Source: Aspidiotus rigidus
Taxonomy: Eukaryota > Arthropoda > Insecta > Hemiptera > Diaspididae
DNA length: 64,000 bases
Assembly: GCA_035079385.1 (NCBI GenBank)
Contig: JAVHKY010000068.1
Span: 620,001-684,000 of the forward strand
Direction: 5' to 3'
Positions 10,532 to 23,279 of this stretch are shown piece after piece (positions within the stretch are counted from its first letter, which is position 1; each line of letters begins with the position of its first letter). Position numbers and translations under genes: made by a program. The notes under the pieces are model-generated. The model was not told where the DNA came from. It saw nothing but the letters and a program-made list of their open reading frames with translations, and did no database searches.

Positions 10532-11435
10532 ATGAAGAGATCGCGAGAAGAAGACGACAGGCCGAATGCAGGTAGCACTGCTAAGAAGATGAAAGCTGAA
10601 CCAATTCGTAAGTACCATAGTGATAATTTGAAACTCGGCTTCACTGTCAAATTGGGCTCAGAGAAATCCATCCCACTGCCCCAATGTGTCATGTGTAAGG
10701 AAGTGTTATCCAATCAAAGCCTCAAGCCTTCTTTACTGAAGCGTCACCAAGTTTCGAAGCACCCTGAAACGGAAAACAAACCAACGGAATTTTTTCAAAG
10801 GCCACTCGCTGCTCTAAAAAGTGAAACACAATGTATGAGCACCTTCACAACTGTTGATGTTAATTTTGTGAAAGCTTCTTATATGGCAAGTTTGCGGATT
10901 GCTAAAGGTGGGAAACCGCATACAATTGGCGAGTCACTCATTTTACCAGCTGCTAAAGAAATGGTGCGGTGTGTTTTGGGAGATAAGGCTGTCAAAGAAT
11001 ACACTTACAAAATTGAAGGACACCTTCCTGCAATACTTTCCCGATGATTACAAGAGGATGATGTGGATCAACAATCCATTCGACGAGATGTACATGACGA
11101 ACATCCCAGAAATGGTACCACCGACAGCAGCAGAATCATTCATTGATATGACCAGCGACTCGGTGCTGAAGACTACCTTCAAAGAGATGGGGCCTGAAAA
11201 GTTTTGGCTGGCTGTAAAACGAGAATATCCAACATTGTCAACCAAGGCGCTCCAATTCCTCATCCCGTTTGTCTCCACTTATCTCTGCGAGGGTACTTTC
11301 TCTCGATTACTTTACTTGAAAAATAAGTATAGGAATCGATTAGAAGTAGAAAGTGACCTAAGACTTGCAGTTTCTGATATTCATCCAAATATTGACGCAC
11401 TTGTTAGCAGTAAGCAACAACAACCATCTCATTAA
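10532..11435 (+). pseudogene. hAT transposase (ZBED type), internally deleted
   Basis: The first frame (10532-11047) has a BED-type zinc finger around residues 50-75 (CVMCKEVL, then LLKRHQVSKHPE), a basic N-terminus and the KPHTIGESLILPAAKEMV block seen in ZBED5-like hAT transposases. A second frame (from about 11010 to 11435) carries the C-terminal hAT dimerisation region (FWLAVKREYPTLSTKALQ, STYLCEGTFSRLLYLKNKYRNRL). Most of the catalytic RNase-H-like core, roughly three hundred residues in relatives, is missing, and the two parts are out of frame at about 11000. The element cannot be active. Family membership is from motif recognition. Confidence 0.8.
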
Positions 11436-11550
11436 CAAAAGTATTTGTGCATTAGCTTAGCCTTAACAAGTGTATTGTAATCTTTCTGTACCAAAACATT
11501 AATTAAAGAAATATACGTGCAGGTGGTACGCGAACATTTTTATCCCTCGA

Positions 11551-11588
11551 GAGTGGTACGCAGCCTGAAAAAGGTTGAGAACCGCTGG
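11551..11588. repeat. hAT terminal inverted repeat, right end
   Basis: Read on the minus strand this is CAGCGGTTCTCAACCTTTTT followed by CAGGCTGCG, the well-known Charlie-type hAT terminus. It lies about 150 bp after the transposase stop. I could not find the matching left terminus upstream of 10532, so the 5' end is lost or too diverged to see. Confidence 0.75.
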
Positions 11589-11599
11589 CATAGAACGAA

Positions 11600-11910
11600 G
11601 AGAAGTGTAGGCCGAGTATAAGCCTAGTATGGATGTTGAGCTTTATACTAGCTTGCAGTACAGAGCTTGTATGAACTTACAGACCTGCTAGTATAAAGAA
11701 GGCTTGTATTTAGCATAATACTAGTATAATAGAGCTGGTATAAACTAATACAGGTCTCCTCTTGGAGTAAGACAATAGCATAAAGGAAGCTTAGACCGAG
11801 TATAAACCTAGTATTATAAACTGCATAAAGCAGAGAGGGTAGGATAAACTAATACAGGCCTCCTCTTGGAGTAACCCTATAGCATAAAGGAAGCTTAGAC
11901 CTAGTGAACT
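11600..11910. repeat. CTAGTATAAA-rich degenerate repeat, right block
   Basis: Same motif family as 10060-10333. It contains a local duplication: AAACTAATACAGG and TCCTCTTGGAGTAA occur at about 11740 and again at about 11852. Confidence 0.6.
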
Positions 11911-12331
11911 CGGAAAATTTCCAATCAGATCTCTGGTATCAATCGAAAATTTTCCAAGTCCATCAACGGGGGGAACAATTCGAAAAATTTTGAATTAAGG
12001 GGTAGGCTTCAGCAAAGACAGGTAACACATCAGATGTAACCCTAATAAAATGCCGGAGCGCCTGCCCCATCGATAATACAACCTAACATACACCAAAGAG
12101 CCACTTACGTCAGTTTGATCTTGAAAAATCTCTCTGCTGAGCCAACTCCGCCTTTCCATTGAACTTCCTGTAAAAGGTTTTTAAAACTCGTTTGAGTATA
12201 CCTGCAACTTACGCCTATGCCGCACGTCATTTGCCATAGACTATTCCTTCAAACGTTGCGGGTTCACCTACTATCTCATCTTGACACCAACAGACTGGTA
12301 AACTTTCTGATCATTTCCCCTTTACTAACTA

Positions 12332-13382
12332 TGTAATGTCGAGACCCCATCAACCGCCCAATAGCAGCCTGATGGCTACAGGTTCAGCAATTCCTACAAT
12401 TGCTCCGCAGTGTCCACTTTAGTGGGGCAGAACCGAGTCCACTACCACCTTATCTGGGGCGGTCAACCCCAGCCTCGGATTTGTGCGACAAGGCCCCTGG
12501 CACCTAACTCAGCCGGTACCACTTGACCTAACTAGCCGATGCCAATTACCGCACAAGCCCCATTACAAGGGACTTTGTGACGACGCCTTGTCCCTGCCAT
12601 GAAGTCCATCTCATGGCCTTTTGACCTCAAGGGTCCCAGCCCCGATGCAGCTCCAGTACTCATAAGAGGAACAGACTGATTCCCTGACCACTGACAAGAC
12701 TCGCATTACCTATTCTACCCTTAGGTCAGCTCGGTCCATCGGCTACCTCGGGTCTCGGCTAACTATCCAGGTCCTATTCTTAACGGCCACTCCAGGACCG
12801 CCCTGAACCGACGATAAGCCTTCCCACTGCCGTCACCTTGAACACCAGAAGTCAGCAAACAATACAGCAGTAGGCCACCTTGAGCCGCACTCAGTGTTAA
12901 CCACAAATCCTATTCCCCATTCGCCTCTACTGATTCCTTCTCGTGTGCGTGCCGTAAGACATAACACTAAGATAATCTTATATTGAAATATCTCTAACTG
13001 ATAGCAGACGAATGTAAATTACAAATATACTCAGTGAACCACTCACCAATACAATATCAAAAGCTCGATACGTATAATATCCACAATAAGAATCCAAACA
13101 CCCACAATAACTACCGATACCAACAATCAAACAAAACTTCGACGCAACAGAAATATATCCACGCTTAATACTTCGACAAACGACTATGATTCCACCGAAC
13201 TGATTTACTACTAAACAGAGTAGTTTGACACCTACCCTTGTCGATCGCGCGTAGTTTCGTCCGGTCGCGTCCCTGGACCCGGCTACCCGCGTCAGCCTAT
13301 TTCTTATAATCCGATATAGGATTTTTTCTACGTGCGTTAAAGATCGTTGACCGTAGAACGACACAATCATCGCTCAATTACA
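12332..13382. mobile_element. Possible solo LTR
   Basis: A 1051-bp block begins TGTAAT and ends ATTACA, the inverted TG...CA ends of an LTR. Its left half is much more GC-rich than its surroundings and has no coding frame. The flanks (AACTA and ATGAT) do not form a clear target duplication and I see no second LTR or gag-pol, so this is tentative. Confidence 0.3.
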
Positions 13383-13835
13383 ATGATAAATGTCGAAAGT
13401 GCAGTCAGCTCGTCTAAACCTAGGCACATGTGTTTGTCGTAAAACCTTTCCTTCCTTTCTTTTCAAGAACAAGAAATCTCGCGACTTTTTATAGGATATA
13501 TTCTCTTCATACTGACGTGACCGATGAACACCTAATAATCTTAGTACGTTTTGAATACATGCTACAGTTTAAACAGCCGGGCTTTACTCACCGAAAAATA
13601 TATACAGTATTTACATAAAAGTATTCATTTCGCAGGCAACAAGAGGCAGCAAGCGAAAACTAAATGACCGGAACTTGCTATCAAAAGCGTGTACGTGAAG
13701 ATTGAACTCTAGCTACTTCAGTTCCATTTGTAAGGACTCCAAAGTGGAATTTCGACCCTGTCCGGGCCCGAGATATAATTTGTATTATCGCAAACGTCAT
13801 TTGTATTGCAGAAGGCGGGAAAGATTACGCCATGA

Positions 13836-14262
13836 ACAGGCTCCCACTCTTGGGGAAGTTCTCCCTTCAGTTAGGACAAGCCCTTCATCCTTTCGACTTT
13901 CGGCCTGCGTTCTAGAATCCTGTTACTGTCAAAGAGTTGTTTGTTAGGTTGAAAGACCGAGTTCCTGCAGATGAGAAGAATGGAGTGTATAGGTTAGAAT
14001 GTAGAGATTGTAAGGGCGTTCATATCGGAGACACTGGTCGGCACCTCGCTGAAGCCTAGGAGAAGGGCAGTGAGGCAGCGAGCCACTTAATCACCTACGG
14101 GCATAGCTTCCGCGGGGGTTCTAAGGTGAATTCGTATTTCAAACGAATTGCTCTGGAACATAATTATAGAAACAATTCGTCATATGAATACTGGTGGTGT
14201 CATCGTGCTGACCGGACGAAGGTCTGATCGAGCTTGTCTATGAATCACAACTCGATGCTTAG
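13836..14262 (+). pseudogene. Decayed PLE endonuclease fragment
   Basis: A damaged C-terminal half of a Penelope-like polyprotein related to PLE-1 and PLE-2. Fragments in shifting frames read APTLGEVLPS, FRLSAC, VKELFVRLKDRVPADEKNGVYRLECRDCKGVHIGDTGRHL and HLITYGHSFRGGSKVNSYFKRIALEHN. It has several stops and a deletion after TGRHL, where relatives have about 25 more residues. Its higher decay suggests an older insertion than PLE-2. Confidence 0.75.
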
Positions 14263-14879
14263 TTTTTCTTTTCCTTTCTTTCTCGAGTTGGTGTTGTCGG
14301 TTCGTTTCATCGTTGGGTCAGTTGCTTTCTTGTTCTCACTGAAGATGGTTCTTCAACCGAAAGTGCTTCGTATTTTCCAAATTTTTTCTGCAGTTTTTGC
14401 AATTCCTTACTTCTGTGAACGATTTTCTGCCGTTTTTGCACGTATTCACTTTCTAGAGTATATTTTCAAGGTGATAAATTGGTTAGGAAAAGTGTATCAA
14501 ATTCTAAATCTTATACAAACAGCTGGCCAACAGTATACTATTATAAGTTGATAAAAATACATACCGATAGTTTTTCAGAATTAATTATTTATGAAGTACT
14601 CAAATGTATGGTTCTGGTTTACGTGTGCGAATGAATGAAAAACGAATAAATAATTTTATCACGCGCCCTTCTTCCTCCTCCACTTTTTTAATATCAGTCC
14701 ATATTTTTTTTTGTTTCTGCCAATACCCAATTTCTATAATTTTTCTACAAAATCCCTCACCCTGAATTTTCGCGTTCTTAGGCACATGCCTAGTTTGCCT
14801 AGGCCTAAATACGCCACTGGTCTTGAGAGTTTCAGTAAGATCGAGAAGGATGTCGGAACAGGGCGTGGATGAAAAAAAA

Positions 14880-15245
14880 AAAAATAGGAAGTAAGGGCCC
14901 AAGTCCGAGATGAGTGCCTGGACAGGATAAAAGCGACAGAAGAGGTAAAAAGCATGTGAAGAGATGGGAAGATTTGAGTCTTAGGCTGTTGAAGTCAGAA
15001 AGTTAGCAGTGAATGAAAGAGCGCGGAAACACCCGCCTCAGAGTGTAGGCCGAGTGAAGGGTTGGTGCGTAGTGCTCCAAAAGCCAATCGAAGTCCGGAA
15101 GATTGAATGGAATCCAGCAACTTCAAGGTCTGTTTGTTGGAGTGGGTCTAAATTGGAGAATCGTTATCAAGTTGGGAACGGATTAAACTTTCGTAGAGTT
15201 TGTTGAGGAGTTTGCGGTTACAGCCGATGCGGGGGTGTGGTAGAT
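14880..15245 (-). pseudogene. Jockey-like non-LTR reverse transcriptase fragment
   Basis: Reading the minus strand from about 15245 gives CNRKLLNKLYESLIRSQLDN, then after a short break KLLDSIQSSGLRLAFGALRTNPSLGLHSEAGVSAL. This is the region downstream of the RT catalytic core in Jockey-superfamily elements, where SLIRSQLDYG and a GLRLALGAFRTSP-like segment are conserved. There are stops and a deletion; nothing upstream or downstream of the fragment is recognisable. Confidence 0.65.
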
Positions 15246-15249
15246 ATTT

Positions 15250-17390
15250 GAGAACGTTCAAGATTTTCATTTAACATTTCTAATAAAATTTCACAAAAAA
15301 TAGTCGAAAAGATGTAAAAAACTTATGAAAATGCTAAAGTCGAGTGTTGGTGTAACCAGGAACTTTCAAGAATGGGGTATGGATATAATTCATGCAGGGA
15401 TGCTTTATTATAGTAGTTTCTATAACTAAAATCTCAACGATCTTTTCGAAACCCCAGACTGTATAAATCATATTTAGCGAAGATTGTTCCTATAACTTAA
15501 CTTTTCATAGATGATATTAAAGAAAAAACTTCTAAATCTGTTTAGGATTATAACTTCTCATCTCCGAGCCGTCTCCTCCTCCTCCTTGTATTCAACTTTG
15601 AATACCATGTCTCATGAATATCACTTTTATGCATTCGGAAGTACAAGCAATGCAATACGTCCTTTGTCCTATATTGAGTTTTCTGTCTCTTCAAGTAGAA
15701 CTACAGTGGATGAAAATAACCCTCGAGTTAATTACTTTTTTGGATTCCCAAGCAAAACAATCAAAGTGATAGAAAATATTTGTTATTAAGAGCAGTAAAC
15801 TTGATCTACTAGAGACCCGTGATTTACAAATAAATTGTGTGAGACTGACAGGTTTATCAGAAAAACTCGACATATTTCTGTCCTGAGAAATCAGTGGATT
15901 ATACCATCCAGTTCAAACATTCGAAACCGACAGAAAATTCGTGATTGTACGTCTGAACTTTCAAGTATAGAGAAAGAAAAATATTCGTTTCGCGGTTAGT
16001 ATGGAAATAGGCACACGTGGTGCTCGTATCGTATGTGTATTATCATGCAAGAAGACGGCGACAATGATTTGGAGACGGCGTGGCGTTGAGAATTTCTCGT
16101 GACGAAAAGTACAAGAAGTTTTTATGTCGTTTACGTAAGTATAACATCGCTAAAAAGGAACTAAAAGTACGTTTCTTCGACTTATATATATACATGTAGT
16201 GGGGGATAAAAGCGTATACGCAAGGTATATAAACACGTTCGACTCGCTTTTTTTCCTCTTCTTTCCAAAGTGCTTTATGCTCGTATTTACGTAGTTGGCG
16301 TTCGTAAAAAAAAGTTCTCAATCAGCACTGCTAACATACCCCCGTACAGTATAGTATAGTATAACGTTTTTTTTATTTCGTTAAAAAATCAATAAAATAC
16401 TAAAACGTTCGCTATCTTCCTACTTTGAAAAGTATTTCATGGCACTTTGACGACGATGGTGGAGTGTAACTAATGGCTCTGGTTAGTTAGACTCGTCATA
16501 GAGCGAGCCTTTCGTGAGACGAGGATATTTGCCGATATTTATCATTTTGGATGTTCATTCATGTAAAAATCCCTTCTCTAGAGGGGAGAAAAAAAAATTG
16601 TTCATTCCGGAACCACCGACTCTATTCATGATCGTGAAGATTCAGGCTTCTTTAGCAGTGACAACTGCTTTTCCCATCTACCATAACAATTTCTAACATA
16701 AGAATGTAGAAAAGAAATTCGTTATCAGAAAAAATTGAAGAAGAAACAGTGAAAATATAAAAAATTTTCCAGGTGCCTTTCATTGCCTTCTTATTTGAAA
16801 GTACTCGCAGCTCATAAGGTGGGTATGGTCAACTGAGCAATCAATACAACCAAAACAATTAGGTCTAGTTTTGAGACTGATATTGAAAATATTTCCGAGG
16901 TCACGAATCACCGTTTCAATAATATCGTGAAGTCTCACATCCGTCTCAAATGTACGTGGCGTAAAAATCTTGAATTTTTTAAATCACGAACTTCATATCT
17001 ACTTCAGTTCTGAGGAATTGCTGCACTATTACAATACTCAGAACTTGTCATTTTCTCAAAAGATAAAGTCTTGTCAATTTTGAAAGGTTCCAATTTTAAA
17101 TTAATTTAGCCTACGCAGTTTACACGCACTGCTAATCTTGAATGTGAGTATAAATTCTAAATATACTACCTTACCCTTACACAAAATAAGTCGTTCTGTC
17201 AAGAAAAATAATTTATGGAGAATGAAAGCTGATAAAGAGAATGTTATAGTGATCTTGGATTGAGCTGAGCAAGATTACAGGCTACGGTCATATCAATCAA
17301 ATCGATTGGTATGCAGCAATGAGCCTTCCGTCTATTCATGGGAGAAATACAAGCTTTTCTTTAATAGATTGAAGGGATATTAATGGTGCG
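15250..17390. other. No recognisable gene
   Basis: AT-rich DNA with no recognisable gene. The open frame at 15511-15789 (92 codons) and the minus frame at 16043-16321 show no domain, bias or splice context I can defend. Confidence 0.4.
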
Positions 17391-17399
17391 TATGATGAC

Positions 17400-17560
17400 A
17401 AGGACTCATCAAGACAGGGAAGGAAAAGAAGTACGACGAAAAAATCTCCTAGCCCGTGTGGAAATCGAACCCGCGACCTCTCATTTTCGTACCCGAATGA
17501 TACGATAAACTTCTTCCGTGCTTATCTATCTCCCCATGAGCACGAGCCTTAGTCGTATAA
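17400..17560 (-). mobile_element. tRNA-derived SINE copy 1
   Basis: On the minus strand GGTCGCGGGTTCGATTTCC is a clear pol III box B, and it is followed by CTAGGAGATTTTTTCGTC. The same tail recurs after the box B of the copy at 53245-53400. A convincing box A is not visible. It is not a tRNA gene, because no acceptor-stem pairing is seen. Confidence 0.5.
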
Positions 17561-17564
17561 TATG

Positions 17565-20350
17565 ACAACATGGGTTTCCTAAAATTTCAATCTCATAGAA
17601 AATGATTGATAGGTTTTAAGCGCATTCCAGTTCAGCTAAAAGTAGTATTTCGAGAAAAATGATTTAGGTACTAAGTTTCAATTATTTATACTCTAGCCAA
17701 TTACCAAAAACCTCCAGCACGCTTGTTTATTATATAAAAAGTTCAAAGTACAATAAGTTTCAGAGTTGGAAAGATATTAATTTCCACGCAAGTGCTCTCA
17801 TAAACGGAAAAGAAGGTAACGATCTATTTTTAAGACTTTCGTTTAATTGTCTTCTAAAGAATTCAAATTGACAATGGAGCAAAGGACAACGACTCTTCTT
17901 CGTTTCTAGACCGCGAAAAAATCAATGAAAGATTTTCGAACCATTCGCGGTAAAATTTAGAGTACCTTTTCTTCCAAAATATCGGTACCTATGGTTTTTA
18001 TTTTTGCATGGTATAGTTTATCCGGAAATGTACACCAATACACTCTCGTATCAACCGCACCGACATTTAGGAAATTCTACGAGTCCCGTCGGGGCGATAA
18101 AATATTTCGCAAATTGAAGACGTTTTAAATGCGTTTAACGATCAACAAATCTTCTTTCCCACGAATTGCTGCCCTTCGAAGGTGAGAATCCCGGTCCGAA
18201 TACAGAATCAACCCTCACAAACGGACCACCTAATAAAGGGGAGGTATTTAAAAACTTTCACGAGATGCTCGTTTTGTCGTAGACGTGCAGCTTGTGACGT
18301 CTATACGCGATTATTTTTTCGCGATTACTTAGTGGAAAACAAAATGGAGAGTGTATTTCAGATGGTTTCGTTCAAAATGTTTGAACGTTGAAAAGATTTT
18401 TGAAAGAGACAATCGCGGCAGTTGAAAAATTTTTCGGTCCATTAAATTCATGCAGGGTCTTTAGAAGACAAAGTGAGAAACAGTACCTATTCCAATTTTC
18501 TCGAGAAGTTAGGTGAATAATTCGTGAGGGCTATTTTTTTCAATCTGACTTGTCTGTATAACAAGGAGCGATAAATCGACAAAAAAATATACTACGGGAA
18601 GATTTATACTTTGAGTTGAATAAAAAAAAAAAAAAAGATAAACCGAGTCATTTGTGAAAGTGGATGATGATGAAAAACAGTTATCAAAATATTTTGTCTT
18701 CTTTTTTTTCTCTTGTTTAACCCTTGATCGTAGGGCATTGGCTGTCTGAAAGGCTATTTGGATTTCTCAGGCTTTTAATAACAAATAACCCAGTCAACGA
18801 CGCACATTTCTCAGTTAAGAATTTTTTTCGGGGTTCATCAAATTCCTGACTTTTCCTCGATTTTTCAGACATATTTCTCAGTGTTTCAAGCCATGGCGTA
18901 GTGGGGGAAGGGAGATCAACCTCCCTGAAACTGAAAATTTTTTTCAACAGTATGTAATAAAAATAAACAGACGTGGGTTCAGTGCCACATATTATTCTAA
19001 CATCTCACCCTGAAAATTTCCTAGCTTCATCATTGCAAATAAGCACATAATAATAAGAGGAAATGTCAATGTTTATGGGGTCTGTCTTTTAAAACGGGGT
19101 TGAGAAGAAGGTAAGTTTTTTACAGCCGGAACTTCGTTTGGTATCTTTGTTTGGAAGATGAGCATGCATAGATTACTATTTTTCCAGAAAATTTCATAAG
19201 TTTTCCTGACTTTTTAAGAGGTGAGAACTCTGTTTCTTTACCCCCCATTGATCTGCCTCCGTTCATTATTCAGTACTTCGTAATCATTTTACCCAACAAA
19301 GGACCCGAAACTACATTTTTTCCAAATTACGTCTTGATATACTTGTAACTTTATGTTGTCTTAGATTCATCGTATGATCAGTAATAGTCTACAATAAAAA
19401 TTGAATGATAGAGTGAAAAAATTCTGAATTGAAAGTTTTCTACAGTTCAAAAATGATATTACCTCGCATCGAATTTATTTTGAAAAATTAAAGATACATT
19501 ATTGGCGAAGGTATACCCTTAAGATGGAAAAACAAAATTTTCAAACTCAAATTCTCTCCTCAGAGTTGAAGATATAAATACGAACAGTATGAAGGGTGAT
19601 TTTCATTATATAGGTCCTATGGTGATTCAATTCTAAAAATAATCCTTGCATATTTTCCCTCTGAATGGGCTTAACAGAAAAACTGTGTACCTGAGGCTTT
19701 GAGAATTAGAAAATGTAATACTTTTGTACGCTCTTGTCCGGGGCCACCAAGTCCCAGAAATTAAAAGGAATGATAAACAAGTTGAAATTTAATATACCTC
19801 CAGGTTTCGAAAGTCATTTGTATTATATCGAGTAATATTCCAAGGACATGAGTAATCGAATGGTCGAGGAAGGCTTCCACCGGCAGCTTATGATATGATA
19901 AATATTTTGTAGAATAAAGGCTGATATACGACTCAGTCGATACATCAATAAGGTTGTAAATGGTACCTTGCGGAATTTCCTTGCTTTTTCCTCAAAATAT
20001 AAGCTGCAGGTGAATTAGGCTATAGCAGAAATATAATGCCATAAAAAAGGAGAACAAATTGTTAAGAAATACCCATTTTCGGCCCCAGATTTAAGAATTT
20101 GAGGAAAGAGTCAAATTTCATCATTAGATCAGTAATGTAGAATGATGATGAACTGTCACGTTTATAAGATGAATAGGGAATGCAATTCGAAGTTGATAAA
20201 ATTGAGAATGATATAAACAAGAAACTTTCTTTGGAACGACATCAATTTTTGCTATCGACAACCAGAGACTCGTTCTTCAAATATCTAAAATTGTATTAAT
20301 TTCCCTCGGTATCTTAATTACGATGAGAAATTTCTCTCAATAAAAACTAG
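17565..20350. other. No recognisable gene
   Basis: AT-rich with A and T runs (for example about 18621-18635). A GCAGGTGAGAATCC-like donor context near 18181 has no matching exon that I can defend. Confidence 0.4.
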
Positions 20351-20359
20351 ATAACTTAC

Positions 20360-20500
20360 GGCATGATTAGGAATACATCGTCTCATGGAGTCGGTCGTTC
20401 TGTACGTAGGCGAGTATCTCGATGGGAAGCATGGTCCACCCGCGCCACTGATCGGGAGTGGACCTTTGCTCGGCATCATCTTCTCCGGATTGTACATCAT
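20360..20500 (-). CDS. Candidate first coding exon, gene not identified
   Basis: A 47-codon exon opens at ATG (20498-20500), with a TAA upstream in frame, and ends at a strong donor, GCC followed by GTAAGT (20359-20354). It reads MMYNPEKMMPSKGPLPISG and continues through a Pro/Ser/Arg-rich segment ending RRCIPNHA. It is clearly more GC-rich than its surroundings and ends in phase 0. The upstream 20.8-21.0 kb stretch is also GC-rich, as a promoter might be. I do not recognise the protein. It could be an alternative first exon sharing a downstream exon with the one at 25.1/24.5 kb, which also ends in phase 0. No downstream exon was found. Confidence 0.4.
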
Positions 20501-20509
20501 ATTCACTCG

Positions 20510-22894
20510 AGAATGCGTTCGCAAATCACGACAACGAGATTAGATTATAACTTCGTAAACTGATCTAAACACTGGCATTTTTTCGAAAAACTATCAACAC
20601 AAAAAAGGAAAACAAAATGCATGAGGAATCGTATACTCGAAGTAATTCGCTAGAATATCGACTAGTGCAAAATATCGGTACAGAGATGATGTAGCAGAAA
20701 ACCGAGCACTCGGGTTATTCTATAAATAGGTCGTTAAATATGTACGATATTTATGGTCCAAAACATGCTTTACTATAGGTATCAACTTTTTGCTCGACGT
20801 AACACTCTCACAATTCAGGTATTCCCGCGGAACAATATGATTGTACGATATCGTATCGTTTACGCTGGTGTGGTCCTTTGACGTAGGGGTGGCTCGAGTA
20901 CCGGCCTAACCCTCGAAGCGCATGCGTTCGTTCCACCCATCGCGGCCATTCTCGTTGAACGATTAAATTTCTCGAAAACGTTTTTCTTACCTTTTTGTTT
21001 TCCTCATTGTTATGCTACCGTACTCGCATTCCTTCGAATCCTTTTTCCGAATTTATTCTTGGTTTTTCGTATTCGAAATTGCGCGTTCGAACAATATCGG
21101 CAATGACGACGGTCCTGAAAAAAATAAAATTTTTGAAACAAAAAATTGAATTGAGATTTCAACGAATCAGACAGACTTAGATATTTAAAAATTGACGATG
21201 AAGGTCATACAACGTCCTACTACTTTCCCAACACTAGCTAGTCTGTTAAACATGAAAGACACCTAATTGACTGAGTCCTTGCAAAAAGAAAAAAAAACAA
21301 AAACAAAAAAACGGAAGTTTCATAATACAAATACTTGCAAGTAAGTATGAAGAATTAATTCAATAAGACCGACATACGTAGTAAATAAAAGTATTTAAAT
21401 TCATTAAAAATTCATCCCACGCACGCTGAATAATGTTTATTCTTATAAAGATACTATCTTATTAAATATTTTAATTTTGAGAGCTCATATTTTTTAATTT
21501 TAAAAGAATCAGGCATACATTTTATACGAGTATTAAATAAATATAATATTGAAAAAAAAACAAATTTCACCCAAGTTTCAACAGGCATATTTAAATTATG
21601 AACACACAATGATGTTCATGTCTTTCCAATCTAAATTTTTTGTCCGCTCATAAAACTTTTAAAATGCTTTTTCTTTATGGAGCTTCTCACAGTCCTTCTA
21701 CCCTCAAATCCCTAAACCGTTTCCCACTTCGGATTCTTTTTTTTTGTAGTTTTCAAGCTCTTTACTTTTATGGGACTCATTGTTAGAAATTAACTCTTTC
21801 GTAGGACAATTCAAAAATGAACAATAATAAAAAAATATTTTGTATATATGACCACAAAGGCTCAATTTGCCTCGGCAAGCCAAGAGCCCTTATATGCATT
21901 CGCAAAGAAAAAAAAATAAATAAAAAAACAAAGCTTCCTACCAAACGGTACGTTGTGTCTGTGTCACCATACTCGTAGATTTTATTTCTGCTAAGTATTT
22001 TTAGAATTTTTGTACAGTCTTTGAAAAAGTTTCTTTTTCTCGATAATGGTAATATACCTACCGTATGAATTCTACAACCGTGAAGACTGTTATTATACTC
22101 TTTGATCACATGTATCTCAATTTCTTCAGTTGTATATCATTATTTTGGCTGGGGACACTCATATTATTATGATTATTTGCAGGTATATTTTTTGTATATT
22201 CTAGAGCTTGACAAGCAAAAAGGAACCAAATCTCAAGTTCCAGATCTAAGTGGAACAAAGATGCAGATCTCTTGGTTTCCAGATCTTGATATAATTATAG
22301 AAAAAATCTTGAGCTCTACATCTCAGTAGAGAAAAAAGCTCCAGATCTTTTTTAAAAAATGAAAAAATGATTTTCTGTGATGTAACAGTCAATGAGAAAA
22401 GAAAACCCAAGAGACCCGCATACTGAAGTGCATGGCAACTCAGTCTTCTTTAATAAAAAAGAGCAGTTATCTGCTCAAAACATCCCAAATTTTTCTTTGA
22501 TAAGTGGTGTTGATATCGCCAAATAAAGTTTGATTATAAATAAAATTTGTTTTTATCTGTAAAAATCGCAATTTTTGAGACTTTTTTTTTGACGTAAAAA
22601 ATTGCAATTGATTACAAGGATGAGAAAAAAAAGAAAAGAAGAAAAAAAAAAGTTAATAAGAAAAAAAAAATGAAAGTTGAACCAAGGTTCCACAGAAAAA
22701 TTATAAATTGAATAAGATGGCTCAATCCACAGCCGCCTTAAAAGAGGGCCAAAATATGCAGATTTGGCAAAAATGAGAAAGGTTTTTATCTTCTGTAACT
22801 AGCTACATAACATGCCACACCATGTCAGTTTACACGCACTGGCAATGTTGTTTGAGTGTGCGTTGAAGGATTTTAGAAAATTGATAAGGGATAT
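20510..22894. other. No recognisable gene
   Basis: No coding region recognised. Simple A-rich stretches lie at about 21285-21312 and about 22625-22670. A GC-richer patch at about 20870-20960 lies upstream of the candidate exon on the minus strand. Confidence 0.4.
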
Positions 22895-23276
22895 GGGGGC
22901 GTCCATAAATTGCGTGAGGCCTTTTTGGGGGGAGGGGGTCCAGTCAAGTCTCACCAAAACTCACGTGAGGGGGAGGAGGGGTGCTGACAAATCTCACGTA
23001 ATTTTTTTCTCGTACAAATACATTCTGAAATATTGCCAAACTGGCTTAAATTTAATAAAAACTAGTCCTTTTTGAATAGGTATAAAATGTGATCAAGAAA
23101 ATTACGTTTTTTTAATAGATAAACGCAATTAAGCATAGATAAACGTATTTAAAGCAAAAATACACATTTTGGAAAATCTCACGCGAGATAAGAGGGGGGA
23201 GGGAGGGGGTCATGGCAAATCTGGAGGGGGGTCGAAAAATCACAAAAATCGCCTCACGTAATTTATGGACGCCCCC
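22895..23276. mobile_element. MITE with GGGGGCGTCCATAAATT ends
   Basis: The left end GGGGGCGTCCATAAATTGCG and the right end, read in reverse complement, GGGGGCGTCCATAAATTACG match over 26 bases with one difference. Sub-terminal runs of G and CACG(T/C)GAG are also mirrored. There is no coding capacity in 382 bp. Elements with this terminus are common in arthropod genomes. No certain target duplication is visible. Confidence 0.8.
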
Positions 23277-23279
23277 TAA

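Noticed and set aside
14805..14824. hAT-like end ACGCCACTGG
   Set aside because: No matching opposite terminus or target duplication could be found nearby. The same holds for CCAGTGGCGTAGCTCG near 31621 and CATGGCGTAGTGGGG near 18892.
17450..17540. tRNA gene on the minus strand
   Set aside because: Box B is good, but no acceptor stem, anticodon arm or box A can be formed; treated as a SINE.
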